Shown in pieces: positions 18,447 to 27,614 of a stretch of DNA of 64,000 bases (position 1 is its first letter; the number at the start of each line of letters is the position of its first letter). The notes beneath the pieces are model-generated. The model was not told the DNA's origin. It made no database searches and worked only from the letters and a program-made list of their open reading frames with translations. Where the stretch lies: NCBI RefSeq assembly GCF_040717535.1, contig NZ_JBFEFI010000001.1, positions 1,116,001-1,180,000 on the forward strand, written 5' to 3'. Position numbers and translations under genes: made by a program. Source of the stretch: Thalassoglobus sp. JC818. Lineage in GTDB: Bacteria > Planctomycetota > Planctomycetia > Planctomycetales > Planctomycetaceae.

Positions 18447-19502
18447 TTAGAACAATTTCATTTGTCCGTTTGAAGGAGTCGGGCAGACGAATTGGCTGGA
18501 GTCGAGTTCCGGGAGATTGCAGAACCCGTATTTCTTCCGGAATACTTTGAAGATGATGCGGATCTGGTTCGCAATCTCTCCTGTTCCGACCATTCGCTGC
18601 CCCCACGTTGCATCGCTCATTTGACCGTCGCGTGTTTGGCGAACGCGTTGATTGACGCGATCTCGACACTCGGGCTGTGTTCGATCCAGCCATTCCTGGA
18701 AGACCGGCTCGACCGTCGCTGGGAGTCGAAGAAGAATATAACGAGCATCTGTTGCCCCAGCTTCTCGGGCTGCTTTCAGAATGTGCGGAGCTTCGTGATC
18801 GTTCAGTCCCGGGATGATTGGAGCATTCATCACCCTGACGGGAATCCCAGCCTCTGCCAGCGTCTTCACTGCTCTGAGGCGAGAAGTCGGAATGCTGGTG
18901 CGAGGTTCCATCACGCGTGCCAATTCAGCATCGAGTGTGGTGATTGAAATGCTCACGTGAGCGAGGTTTCGAGACGCCATTTCCTGCAGGAGATCAATGT
19001 CTCGCAGCACCAGTGCATTCTTAGTAATGATGCTGACCGGCTGATTGCATTGGTTCGCCAGTTCGAGACACTTCCGCGTCAATCGAAACTCTCGTTCCGC
19101 AGGCTGGTAACAGTCCGTGACACCGCTGAAGATGATCGGCTCAGGCACCCACTTGTCGCGAGACAGAAAGTCCCGAAGCAACTTGGCAGCATCGAACTTC
19201 ACGAAGATCTTCGTTTCGAAATCCAGGCCCGCGTTCAGTCCGAGATACTCGTGCGAGTTTCTGGCATAGCAATATGCACACGCGTGAACGCATCCTCGAT
19301 ACGGATTAATGCTGTAGCGGAACGGAATGTCTGGAGAGTTGTTTTCCGAGACAATTGTTTTTGAATCGTCTCGGAGATATTCGATCTTCCGGTCATTCCG
19401 AGTTTCTAAGTACTCGGTGTCCCATTCCAGATGCTCGAAGTCTGCCTCGGCATGAATCCGTTCGAATCGATTTGGAGGATCGAGGTTTGATCCGTGTCTC
19501 AT
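18447..19502 (-). CDS. PA0069-family radical SAM protein
   Basis: This radical S-adenosylmethionine enzyme has about 351 residues. The [4Fe-4S] ligands lie in GCVHACAYCYAR (CxxxCxxC). YSINPYRGC before it and FSGVTDCYQPAE after it are typical of the PA0069/SplB-like group. Its biological substrate is not established; relatives are often annotated as spore photolyase-like or hypothetical. I start at the ATG at 19502 because GAGGAGG sits 6 nt upstream; the apparent earlier TTG start would place that ribosome site inside the gene. The membrane Ser/Thr kinase gene lies 42 bp downstream on the same strand. Confidence 0.9.
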   Translation of the reverse strand: MRHGSNLDPPNRFERIHAEADFEHLEWDTEYLETRNDRKIEYLRDDSKTIVSENNSPDIPFRYSINPYRGCVHACAYCYARNSHEYLGLNAGLDFETKIFVKFDAAKLLRDFLSRDKWVPEPIIFSGVTDCYQPAEREFRLTRKCLELANQCNQPVSIITKNALVLRDIDLLQEMASRNLAHVSISITTLDAELARVMEPRTSIPTSRLRAVKTLAEAGIPVRVMNAPIIPGLNDHEAPHILKAAREAGATDARYILLRLPATVEPVFQEWLDRTQPECRDRVNQRVRQTRDGQMSDATWGQRMVGTGEIANQIRIIFKVFRKKYGFCNLPELDSSQFVCPTPSNGQMKLF

Positions 19503-19544
19503 GCCACTCCTCCTCAATCGGTCTTTAATGGAAGAGCGAAGTCA

Positions 19545-21263
19545 CTACACCCCGGCGAGCAGCTTCGTTTCTGCATAGTTGTCCGTTGATGCTGCTTCGT
19601 AAGTCGGAGGCTCGCGGCCTTCCTGAATGCATTGATCGAGTTCACGCTTCTTGGGACATCCGTGGCATGCCCACCATTCGCGAGCACGTTCTCGCGTCCA
19701 TGGCTCCGTCAATGGAACAGTTTGCAATGCTTCGCGAAGCTCCTCGACCGATTGAAAGCGATCGTCGGGGTTCTTTGCGAGACACTTCAGCACAATCGCT
19801 TCGAGTTCCTCGGAGACATTTGGATTGTGCGTTCTCAGGGAGACTGGAGTTTGTTGTGCATGAGCCAGCAGCAACTTGACGGCGTTTGTCTCCTGAAACG
19901 GTGCTTTTCCAGTCAACACATAATAGGCCACACAGCCCAGTGCGTAGATGTCTGCTCGTGCGTCGGAAACGTCTCCACTGGCCTGTTCAGGAGCCATATA
20001 CATTGGAGATCCTGCGATTCGGCCTTCCTGAGTGATTTTGGTATCGAGGTCGACGTGTTGTGATCGTACTAGCCCGAAGTCGAGCAGTTTGGCCACATCG
20101 TAAGTTCCACCTCGTTTCGCAGCGAAGATGTTGGCAGGTTTGATATCGCGATGAACGAGACCTTGATCATGCGCCTCAGCGAGTGCATCACATGTCTGTT
20201 TGAAAAAGTGGACGAGACGCTCATCCGGCATCGGGCCATGCATTTCCACGATCTGGTCGAGATTCATTCCCGGCAGGTATTCCATGACGTAATAAAAAGT
20301 CCCGTCCTCAGAAACTCCGTAATCGTAGATTTCGACAGTGTTCCAGTGAGTCAATTGCGCTGTGGACCGAACTTCACGTTCGAATCGCGCCAACGTCTGC
20401 GGATCTCCTGCCATTTCCGGTCGAATCAATTTAATCGCACAAGGGCGTTTGAGAAGCAGATGCTCAGCCAGGTGAACCTCGCCCATTCCCCCGCGACCGA
20501 GTAGACGCTTCAAGCGATAAAGTCCCAGTTGTCGGGCTTCGAACTCAGCTGTTCTCAAAGACCGAATCGTGCGCACTCCCCACGTGGCGATGACCAGGCT
20601 GAAGGTCATTACCATCAAGGCTTCGATCAGAATTGTGGAATTTTCCGGTTGGGCGAATTCTGTAGCGACAATCGGAACGACCAATCCGGTGATTCCCATA
20701 ACCGCAACAGGCGCGATCGCCATCGGCAGCATCATCGCAAGTGCTCGCTGCCATGAGTTGGGAATAAACAGAGCATAGGTGAATAGCAGGATCATCCACG
20801 GCGCAACGATCGGGAACAGATACCCCCGAGTCGCACAGTCCAGAACCATGCTGTAAGTCAGCACGACAAAGAAGAGTTCCGATGTGCCGAATAGGATCAG
20901 CTCGGCAATTCGGAGATTCCGATTCACATGACCGCAGCCGGAACAGGTTCTCCAGGCGATCAGTCCGCTGGAGACGATCGCCACGAGTTGTGTCCACTTC
21001 AGCAGCGAGTCAGCTTCTGAAATGTGAGCTGAGCCGAGTATGGCGGACTTCAGAAAGAATGCGGTATACCCGACGAAGAAAATGAGCGACGCTGCCTTGA
21101 GTCGCCCAGCAAGTACCGTGTTGACCTCTTTCGAAAAGTTCGCACCGGTCCCGTCGACGATCTGCACTGCCCATGACCATGCCGATTTCGAGGGTGATTT
21201 CCCGTTTGGTCCAGAGTCGGACCGCTTTGTGAGGATTCGTTCCTGGCCAGAGTCTTGTGCCAT
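19545..21263 (-). CDS. Membrane Ser/Thr protein kinase with N-terminal membrane domain
   Basis: In this protein of about 572 residues the membrane part precedes the kinase. About six hydrophobic helices span residues 57-230 and include a CSGCGH pair of cysteines between helices. The Hanks-type kinase domain lies at about 247-515: LGRGGMGEVHLAEH (Gly loop), CAIKLI (Lys), HRDIKPANIF (catalytic loop), DFGLVR, and MAPEQASG. The C-terminus adds a small Cys-containing tail (WWACHGCPKK). Most bacterial kinases put a single membrane helix after the kinase, so this topology is inverted but known among planctomycetes. The ATG at 21263 is preferred; a GTG four codons earlier is possible. All catalytic residues are intact. 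Confidence 0.9.
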   Translation of the reverse strand: MAQDSGQERILTKRSDSGPNGKSPSKSAWSWAVQIVDGTGANFSKEVNTVLAGRLKAASLIFFVGYTAFFLKSAILGSAHISEADSLLKWTQLVAIVSSGLIAWRTCSGCGHVNRNLRIAELILFGTSELFFVVLTYSMVLDCATRGYLFPIVAPWMILLFTYALFIPNSWQRALAMMLPMAIAPVAVMGITGLVVPIVATEFAQPENSTILIEALMVMTFSLVIATWGVRTIRSLRTAEFEARQLGLYRLKRLLGRGGMGEVHLAEHLLLKRPCAIKLIRPEMAGDPQTLARFEREVRSTAQLTHWNTVEIYDYGVSEDGTFYYVMEYLPGMNLDQIVEMHGPMPDERLVHFFKQTCDALAEAHDQGLVHRDIKPANIFAAKRGGTYDVAKLLDFGLVRSQHVDLDTKITQEGRIAGSPMYMAPEQASGDVSDARADIYALGCVAYYVLTGKAPFQETNAVKLLLAHAQQTPVSLRTHNPNVSEELEAIVLKCLAKNPDDRFQSVEELREALQTVPLTEPWTRERAREWWACHGCPKKRELDQCIQEGREPPTYEAASTDNYAETKLLAGV

Positions 21264-22028
21264 TCCAGGCGCCACTTTGTTGAGTTAGAGGAAACTTTGC
21301 GGTAACGACCTATGATAGTCACCGAAGGTTCGTTCGTCAGCGTGAAGATGCTGAAATTGCGTCCCGTTCCATTCAAACTCGTCTCAAGTGGGCAGTTTGA
21401 AAAAGGTTTCGCCGTCGTGGGAATCTGGTTCTCAAGTTTGCATCTTTGGCCGACACGTCGCCAACAGATCAACGATAGAAACCGCTTGATGTGAACCTGT
21501 GAAGCAACTCACAAATCGACGCGATCTGCGAGAATGCGTTCCTCCGATCGCAACTGAGAAAACAGCACCTCAATGCAGACGCGATATCAGCAATCGGTCA
21601 ACGATCGTCTCGGCAGTGACTCGGGCGATCTGAAGTCCAACTTCTCTCTTCAACTGAAATTGTTCAAGAACCGGGCAGAACATGCACAGTCGTGCCTGAT
21701 TTTTCATCCGTTCCGGAAGAGAAGGTCATTCAGTTGCACTTTCCGCAGCGAAAACCTGCAACGAACCGACTGTGATTCCATTTCTTCCGGAAATCGGTTC
21801 TTTGGCGAAAATTCAGGCGGAATCCGGGGCACTCTCCGGTCGACACTCGCTTTGTTCTCCGGAATTCCGTTGTTTTTGATCACTCCGCCGTGCGTCGTCG
21901 ATCGTTTCGGAACGCAAATCTCTTTATGATCGGGACGAATCAATCGCCCTTGGTTTGAACCAAGAAAAATGAAGGTTCATCCTCCCGACAATGGTTTCAG
22001 CCCAAACGTCACCCAGGACAGAGACAGA
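21264..22028. other. Divergent intergenic region upstream of pyc
   Basis: This 765-bp region lies between the kinase gene (leftward) and pyc (rightward). A 118-codon plus-strand frame at 21573-21929 is Ser/Arg/Cys rich without any recognisable motif, and I do not accept it as a gene. It holds only weak inverted repeats such as ATTTC/GAAAT around TTCCG near 21780. The promoters for both neighbours must lie here. Confidence 0.4.
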
Positions 22029-25000
22029 ATGAAATCGATCAAGAAGCTGCTGGTCGCTAATCGCAGTGAAATTGCAATTCGTGTTTTCCGGACTGCCCAC
22101 GAAATCGGGATTCGAACAGTCGCGATCTACACACATGAAGATCGCTTTTCGCTGCATCGCTTCAAAGCGGATGAAGCGTACTTGATCGGAGACAAAGGGG
22201 AGCCGATCCGAGCTTACCTTGATATTCCTTCCATCATCGCCATCGCGAAACAACATGGTGTCGACGCCATTCATCCGGGCTACGGCTTCCTGTCGGAGAA
22301 TGCCGAATTTGCGAAAGCATGTGAAGAAGCGGGGATTATCTTCGTCGGCCCAACCGTCACAGCTCTCAAGAGCCTCGGCGACAAGGTCTCTGCTCGGCAC
22401 ATCGCGGAAAAGGCGGGAGTGCCCATTCTTCAGGGAACCGAAGATGCGATCTCCGACGTCGACGAAGGAGCTAATTACGCCGACCAGATCGGCTACCCCA
22501 TCATTCTGAAAGCAGCCATGGGCGGTGGCGGTCGCGGAATGCGCGTCGTCCGTGATCCAGCCCAGTTTCGACCTTCTTTCGAACAAGCGCAACAGGAGGC
22601 ACAAACGGCGTTCGGATGCCCGGACGTCTTCATCGAGCGATTTGTCTCGAAAGCGAGTCACATCGAAGTCCAGCTTCTCGGCGATTCACACGGGAATCTC
22701 GTTCACCTCTTCGAACGCGATTGCTCCGTTCAACGACGACACCAGAAAGTCGTCGAAATCGCGCCAGCTCCGAATCTCAAACCGGATGTCCGCAACGCCA
22801 TCTGCGAGGCAGCCATCAAGATTGGAAAACAGGTCGACTACGAGAACGCCGGAACTGTTGAATTCCTACTTGATCGCGACACCAATGAATTCTTCTTCAT
22901 CGAAGTCAATCCGCGAATTCAGGTCGAACACACCGTCACGGAAGAAGTGACCGGGATCGATATTGTGAAGTCTCAGATCCTCGTCGCGTCTGGCGCACGT
23001 CTCGATGATCCGGAGATCGGACTCGACTCGCAGGAGTCGATCAAAACCAGCGGATTTGCCATCCAGTGTCGAATTACGACAGAAGATCCATCGAATAACT
23101 TCCTGCCCGACTACGGGCACGTGACTCACTACCGCTCCGGAAACGGAATGGGAATTCGCCTCGATGCGGGTAGCGCGTTCTCAGGTGCGGTCGTCAATCC
23201 GTTTTACGATTCCCTTCTCGTGAAAGTCTCCGCACGTGGTCGCCGCTTCATCGATGCGGTCTCACGAATGAAGCGCTGCCTGCAGGAGTTTCGAATCCGC
23301 GGCGTCACGAGCAACATCCCGTTCTTGATCAAACTGATTTCGCATCCAAAGTTTCTGTCGGGTGACTGCACGACACGGTTCATCGACGAAACTCCAGAGT
23401 TGTTCGAACTCGCTAAGCGTCAGGATCGCGCGACAAAAATCCTGTCGTACATCGCTGATATCATCGTTAACGGAAATTCACTCGTGGCCGGTCGACCAGT
23501 CGCGACTCGCAGAATCGAAGCTCCGGTTCCGAGTTTTCCGATCGGACAGCCCATTCCTGATGGAATGCGGCAACGACTTCAAAGCATGGGAGCGACCAAC
23601 TTCAGCAAGTGGATCAGCGAACAAAAACCGCTTCTGCTGACAGACACCAGCTTCCGAGATGCTCACCAGTCGCTCTTTGCAACTCGCTTTCGAACCTACG
23701 ATTTGCTGAGAGTCGCGGACGCGTATGCTCATCTTTCTCCCAATCTCTTCTCAATCGAGATGTGGGGAGGAGCCACCTTCGACGTCGCGATGAGATTCTT
23801 GAAGGAATCCCCATGGCAGCGACTCGAAGAGATGCGGGAACACATCCCGAACATCCTCTTCCAAATGTTGTTGCGAGCGTCCAATGCTGTCGGGTACACC
23901 AACTATCCCGACAACGTCGTGCGTTCGTTCGTGAAAGAAGCTGCCCAGTCAGGAATTGATGTCTTCCGTGTTTTCGACGCTTTGAACTCTCTCGAAAACA
24001 TGCAGGTCGCCATGGACGCGGTCCTCGAAACCGATGCACTTTGCGAAGCGACGATCTGCTACACCGGCGACATCCTCGATCCGAGCAAGACAAAGTACGA
24101 CCTCAAATACTACGTCGACATGGCGAAGGAACTCGAGAAGATGGGAGCACATCTGATCGCCATCAAAGATATGGCTGGTCTGTGCAAACCATACGCTGCT
24201 TCCAAGCTGATCAAAGCATTGAAAGAAGAAGTCGGAATTCCGCTTCACTTCCATACGCATGACACCGGCGGAACTCAGATCGCCGCCATCCTGGAAGCAG
24301 CCAAAGAAGGTCTCGATATCGCTGACGCAGCCATGGCTCCTATGTCTGGCGGAACGTCTCAACCGAACTTCAATACCTTGGTCGAAGCACTTCGCTTCAC
24401 CGATCGGGATAGCGGTCTCGAATCAGAACCGCTCGATCAACTCGCCGAGTACTGGCGCGTCGCGCGACAATTTTACACTCCGTTCGAAGCGAGCGTGTTG
24501 CCAGCCACGGCTGACCTGTATGACCACCAGATGCCGGGCGGACAGTACACGAATTTGTACGAACAAGCCCGAGCTCTCGGTCTCGCGGATCGCTGGCGGG
24601 AAGTCTGTCACGTTTACGCCGAAGTCAACCGCATGTTCGGTGACATCGTCAAAGTGACCCCCACGTCCAAAGCTGTCGGAGACATGGCTCTGTACATGGT
24701 GGCGAACGACCTTTCTCCGTTCGATGTCCTTGAAGGAGAACGCGACCTCGCCTTCCCAGCTTCAGTGCTCGACTTGATCGGCGGTCGAATGGGGCAACCG
24801 CTCGGCGGATTCCCGGAAAATGTCGAACGGCGCATTTTGAGAGGCGAAGCACCGCTCAGAGAACGCCCCGGCGCAACCATGCCTCCGGCTGATTTCCAGG
24901 CGGAAGCGGAGCAGCTCAAAAAATTGCTTGGACGCGATCCATCCGAACAGGAAGTTGTCACCTCCCTGCTCTACCCCGAAGTCTTCAAGCAATTCGCCGA

Positions 25001-25472
25001 ACACTCTCGCCTCTACGCGGACACGAGTTGTCTTCCGACTCCGGTCTTCTTCTACGGACTCGAAACAGCCGAAGAAGTTGCTGTTGAGATCGAGCAAGGG
25101 AAGACGCTGATGATTAAATTCGTCGGGGTTGCTGATGCTCATCCCGACGGTCGTCGTCACGTCTTCTTCGAACTCAACGGAATTCCACGATCCGTCACCG
25201 TCGAAGATCTCGCACTACAGGGAGAAGTTGTCAAAGCCGAACGTGCTGACCCCGACAACCCCAACCACATCGCAGCTGCGATGCCTGGAATGGTCGTCAA
25301 TCTCGCCGTTCAAGAAGGCGACACGGTCCGCGAAGGACAGAAGATGCTTGTCATTGAAGCGATGAAAATGCAGACCACACTCGTCGCAGAGAAAGCTGGC
25401 AAGATCCAACGCATCCTCGTCAAAGCCGGGAGCCAGATCGAGTCAGGAGATCTGCTGATTGTGACTGAATAA
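22029..25472 (+). CDS. pyc: Pyruvate carboxylase
   Basis: This biotin enzyme carboxylates pyruvate to oxaloacetate for anaplerosis. It is a single-chain enzyme of about 1147 residues with all domains in order. The biotin carboxylase (about 1-460) carries the ATP-grasp glycine loop GGGGRGMRVV and EVNPRIQVEHTVTEEVTG. The carboxyltransferase (about 530-810) carries LLTDTSFRDAHQSL and the metal ligands in HFHTHDTGG. Next come the PC tetramerisation/allosteric region (about 860-1060) and a C-terminal biotinyl domain with VIEAMKMQT (biotinylated Lys). I use the ATG at 22029 (MKSIKKLLVANR); a frame start at 21969 would add 20 atypical residues. It is monocistronic. Confidence 0.97.
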   Translation: MKSIKKLLVANRSEIAIRVFRTAHEIGIRTVAIYTHEDRFSLHRFKADEAYLIGDKGEPIRAYLDIPSIIAIAKQHGVDAIHPGYGFLSENAEFAKACEEAGIIFVGPTVTALKSLGDKVSARHIAEKAGVPILQGTEDAISDVDEGANYADQIGYPIILKAAMGGGGRGMRVVRDPAQFRPSFEQAQQEAQTAFGCPDVFIERFVSKASHIEVQLLGDSHGNLVHLFERDCSVQRRHQKVVEIAPAPNLKPDVRNAICEAAIKIGKQVDYENAGTVEFLLDRDTNEFFFIEVNPRIQVEHTVTEEVTGIDIVKSQILVASGARLDDPEIGLDSQESIKTSGFAIQCRITTEDPSNNFLPDYGHVTHYRSGNGMGIRLDAGSAFSGAVVNPFYDSLLVKVSARGRRFIDAVSRMKRCLQEFRIRGVTSNIPFLIKLISHPKFLSGDCTTRFIDETPELFELAKRQDRATKILSYIADIIVNGNSLVAGRPVATRRIEAPVPSFPIGQPIPDGMRQRLQSMGATNFSKWISEQKPLLLTDTSFRDAHQSLFATRFRTYDLLRVADAYAHLSPNLFSIEMWGGATFDVAMRFLKESPWQRLEEMREHIPNILFQMLLRASNAVGYTNYPDNVVRSFVKEAAQSGIDVFRVFDALNSLENMQVAMDAVLETDALCEATICYTGDILDPSKTKYDLKYYVDMAKELEKMGAHLIAIKDMAGLCKPYAASKLIKALKEEVGIPLHFHTHDTGGTQIAAILEAAKEGLDIADAAMAPMSGGTSQPNFNTLVEALRFTDRDSGLESEPLDQLAEYWRVARQFYTPFEASVLPATADLYDHQMPGGQYTNLYEQARALGLADRWREVCHVYAEVNRMFGDIVKVTPTSKAVGDMALYMVANDLSPFDVLEGERDLAFPASVLDLIGGRMGQPLGGFPENVERRILRGEAPLRERPGATMPPADFQAEAEQLKKLLGRDPSEQEVVTSLLYPEVFKQFAEHSRLYADTSCLPTPVFFYGLETAEEVAVEIEQGKTLMIKFVGVADAHPDGRRHVFFELNGIPRSVTVEDLALQGEVVKAERADPDNPNHIAAAMPGMVVNLAVQEGDTVREGQKMLVIEAMKMQTTLVAEKAGKIQRILVKAGSQIESGDLLIVTE

Positions 25473-25509
25473 ATCGTCACCGCTCCGTCAAATCGCGCGA
25501 ACTGCCATG

Positions 25510-25554
25510 AACTGGAAAGTGTCTGAAACAAGTGACTCAACAGTTTCCAGTTTT
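25510..25554 (+). terminator. Probable terminator after pyc
   Basis: A 9-bp perfect stem (AACTGGAAA at 25510-25518 with TTTCCAGTT at 25544-25552) encloses a 25-nt loop and runs into TTTTGG. The T-tract is short and the loop long, so this is a weaker terminator than others in the window. Confidence 0.5.
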
Positions 25555-25603
25555 GGTTTGCAGCGATTCGCCGAAGCAGGTTCGGACTTCCCTTCCAAAA
25601 ACG

Positions 25604-25644
25604 CGTTCAGGTCAGTTGCTGAAAACCTGAAATTGACCTGAACG
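25604..25644 (+). promoter_or_regulatory. 11-bp inverted repeat in front of the SnoaL-like gene
   Basis: CGTTCAGGTCA (25604-25614) and TGACCTGAACG (25634-25644) are perfect 11-bp arms separated by 19 nt. The second arm ends 13 nt before the ATG and directly abuts the GAGG ribosome site, so a hairpin in the mRNA would sit against the initiation region. It could equally be a dimeric operator. Confidence 0.5.
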
Positions 25645-25657
25645 AGGCAAGAGTTTC

Positions 25658-26059
25658 ATGTCAGACATTGACGGAATTCGTCAAACAGCGAGAGAGTACG
25701 CCCAGGCCTTTCAGCAGGGAGATCTCGATCGCATGGAGACACTTCTCACTGAAGACTTCATTGCCATGCCGGCTGATCAACCGGCATTTCGTGGTCGAGA
25801 CGTCGTCTTCGAACAGATTCGAAACGACCTCGAGACAATGACGATCGTCGAGCTGAGTTTCGAAGTCGAGGAAGTTGAAAGTAGCGGTAATTTCGCCTGC
25901 GCGATCGGACGTTCTCATGCTGAACTGATCATGACAGAAGAGCCGGACACTCCCGTCAAAATCGACGGGAAGTTTCTTTGGATTCTCCGAAAGTCCGATG
26001 ACGGAAGATGGCTCTTGGCGCGGGACAGCTGTAGCGGAAATGGCTCTGCCGCTGAGTGA
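25658..26059 (+). CDS. SnoaL/DUF4440-like NTF2-fold protein
   Basis: This 133-residue cytosolic protein has the cone-shaped NTF2 fold used by ketosteroid-isomerase-like and DUF4440 proteins. The N-terminal helix (IRQTAREYAQAFQQGD) leads into METLLTEDFIAMP. A second stretch is AFRGRDVVFEQIRN, and the C-terminal sheet ends WILRKSDDGRWLLARDSCSG. No catalytic residue set is diagnostic, so the substrate is unknown. GAGG lies 10 nt before the ATG. A long inverted repeat sits immediately upstream, suggesting specific regulation. Confidence 0.8.
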   Translation: MSDIDGIRQTAREYAQAFQQGDLDRMETLLTEDFIAMPADQPAFRGRDVVFEQIRNDLETMTIVELSFEVEEVESSGNFACAIGRSHAELIMTEEPDTPVKIDGKFLWILRKSDDGRWLLARDSCSGNGSAAE

Positions 26060-26356
26060 CAAAAACAGTCTCTTCGCACTCTCTTGGAATGTTCACCCTC
26101 GCGTACATTTGCCGATGCGTCTTCGTTCTTGAAGACCAGTTGAAGACGTGTCGCTTGTCCTTTCTCGAACGAAAGTCACAAGCGATCACTCTTCGTCAAC
26201 GACTTGAACGTTCGATGAAGAATGTCTCCTGCCCTCAACAATTCACATATTCGATGAGTGCAGTGCAGTCGTGAACGTGTTCTAATGTCTTTCGAAACTC
26301 CGCAATCGCGGAAGCACGGGCAACTCCGAATCCTGAGCAAAGAGATTGAGCCGACG

Positions 26357-27361
26357 ATGCCAAAATTCCGTCTCACAGTCGCTGCACTATTCGCACTTTT
26401 CTTGCATGGACTACAGGTTCCATCAGCTTACAGCCAGGACGATCCTCTCCCCTCCTGGAACGATGGACCAACGAAGTCCGCGATTATTGAGTTTGTCGAA
26501 TCGGTCACCCGCGAGGGGAGTCCAACGTTCGTTCGCCCGATTGATCGAATCGCCGTTTTTGACAACGACGGAACTCTGTGGCCAGAAGATCCGATTCCTT
26601 TCCAACTCGCGTTCGCTTTGGACGAACTGAAACGCCTCGCTCCGTCACATGCTGAATGGAAAGACAATCCCGTTCTGCAAGCGGGTTTAACCGGTGACAC
26701 AGCGACGATTCTCAAGTACGGCGAAAAAGGGCTGATCGAAATTCTGGATGCTTCACACACCAAGATCACAACGACTGAGTTTGATAAGCGGGTTCGAAAC
26801 TGGAGCAGAACAGCGAAGCATCCTCGTTTCAAACGTCCCTATCTTGATCTGACTTATCAACCGATGCAGGAAGTTCTCCGTTACCTGCGCGCCAACAAAT
26901 TCAAAACCTGGATCGTCTCAGGTGGTGGGGCTGACTTCATGCGAGTCTGGTCACGCAGAGTTTACGGAATTCCTCCTGAGCAAGTAATCGGTTCGGTCGG
27001 TAACACGAAGTTCGGAATGCAAGACGGACTGCCAGTCCTCATCAAAGAACCCGGCGTTTCCTTCGTCGACGACAAAACCGGCAAGCCCGTCGGAATTCAT
27101 CGGCAATTGGGACGTCGCCCGATCGCTGCGTTCGGGAACTCCGATGGTGATCTCGAAATGCTCCAATGGACGACAATTGAACGAAAGCCAAGTTTCGCAT
27201 TGATCGTGCATCACACCGACGCAGAACGCGAATACGCTTACGACGCTCATCCCAAGAGTAGCGGAAAACTGGTCAAAGCACTCGAGCAAGCCAAAGGTAA
27301 CGGTTGGGTTGTCGTCGACATGAAGAACGACTGGGCCACCATCTTCTCGCCTGAAAAGTAA
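26357..27361 (+). CDS. Exported HAD-family phosphatase
   Basis: This HAD-superfamily hydrolase of about 334 residues has a signal peptide (MPKFRLTVAALFALFLHGL..., cleavage near SAYSQ), so it works outside the cytoplasm. The motifs are clear: DNDGTLWPED (motif I, DxDGT nucleophile), VSGGGADFM (motif II region) and FGNSDGDLEML (motif IV acidic pair). The overall layout resembles phosphoserine-phosphatase-like proteins used as general periplasmic phosphatases. I start at the ATG at 26357 because the signal peptide fits there; the frame is open to 26258. The substrate is unknown. It appears monocistronic. Confidence 0.88.
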   Translation: MPKFRLTVAALFALFLHGLQVPSAYSQDDPLPSWNDGPTKSAIIEFVESVTREGSPTFVRPIDRIAVFDNDGTLWPEDPIPFQLAFALDELKRLAPSHAEWKDNPVLQAGLTGDTATILKYGEKGLIEILDASHTKITTTEFDKRVRNWSRTAKHPRFKRPYLDLTYQPMQEVLRYLRANKFKTWIVSGGGADFMRVWSRRVYGIPPEQVIGSVGNTKFGMQDGLPVLIKEPGVSFVDDKTGKPVGIHRQLGRRPIAAFGNSDGDLEMLQWTTIERKPSFALIVHHTDAEREYAYDAHPKSSGKLVKALEQAKGNGWVVVDMKNDWATIFSPEK

Positions 27362-27512
27362 ACAATGAGCGTCCAAGCTCAACAGCTGACAACCTGTTTT
27401 CAGAATGGATCTGAGGTGATCCCGCATGCCAGGTTTTCGTCTTTTGGATCCTTTCGCAGATCGTTGCATTTTTTAAGGAGACTTAACAAACAGGTTTTCC
27501 GAGAGTGATATT

Positions 27513-27602
27513 CTGCCAGATAAAACTGGGGAGTCTTGACGTGATCTCACTCTCGTGAGGTCACACTAAGTTCAATGAAACGAAGACTCCCCACTCTGGC
27601 AG
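27513..27602 (+). promoter_or_regulatory. Long nested hairpin leader before the hybrid kinase
   Basis: Three sets of complementary arms nest within 90 nt. CTGCCAGA (27513-27520) pairs with TCTGGCAG (27595-27602). GGGGAGTCTT (27528-27537) pairs with AAGACTCCCC (27583-27592). GTGATCTCAC (27541-27550) pairs with GTGAGGTCAC (27555-27564), with one T-G wobble around a TCTC loop. The structure ends 12 nt before the ATG of the kinase gene, and no clear Shine-Dalgarno sequence is visible outside it. It is a candidate cis-regulatory RNA element; a DNA cruciform operator is the alternative. Confidence 0.6.
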
Positions 27603-27614
27603 CGTGGACCGCCG

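Noticed and set aside
21573-21929. A 118-codon plus-strand frame upstream of pyc
   Set aside because: It has no ribosome site, an odd Ser/Arg/Cys composition and no motif. It is treated as non-coding spacer.
21924-22661. A 245-codon minus-strand frame over the 5' part of pyc
   Set aside because: It is antisense to the biotin carboxylase domain and is explained by codon bias of pyc.
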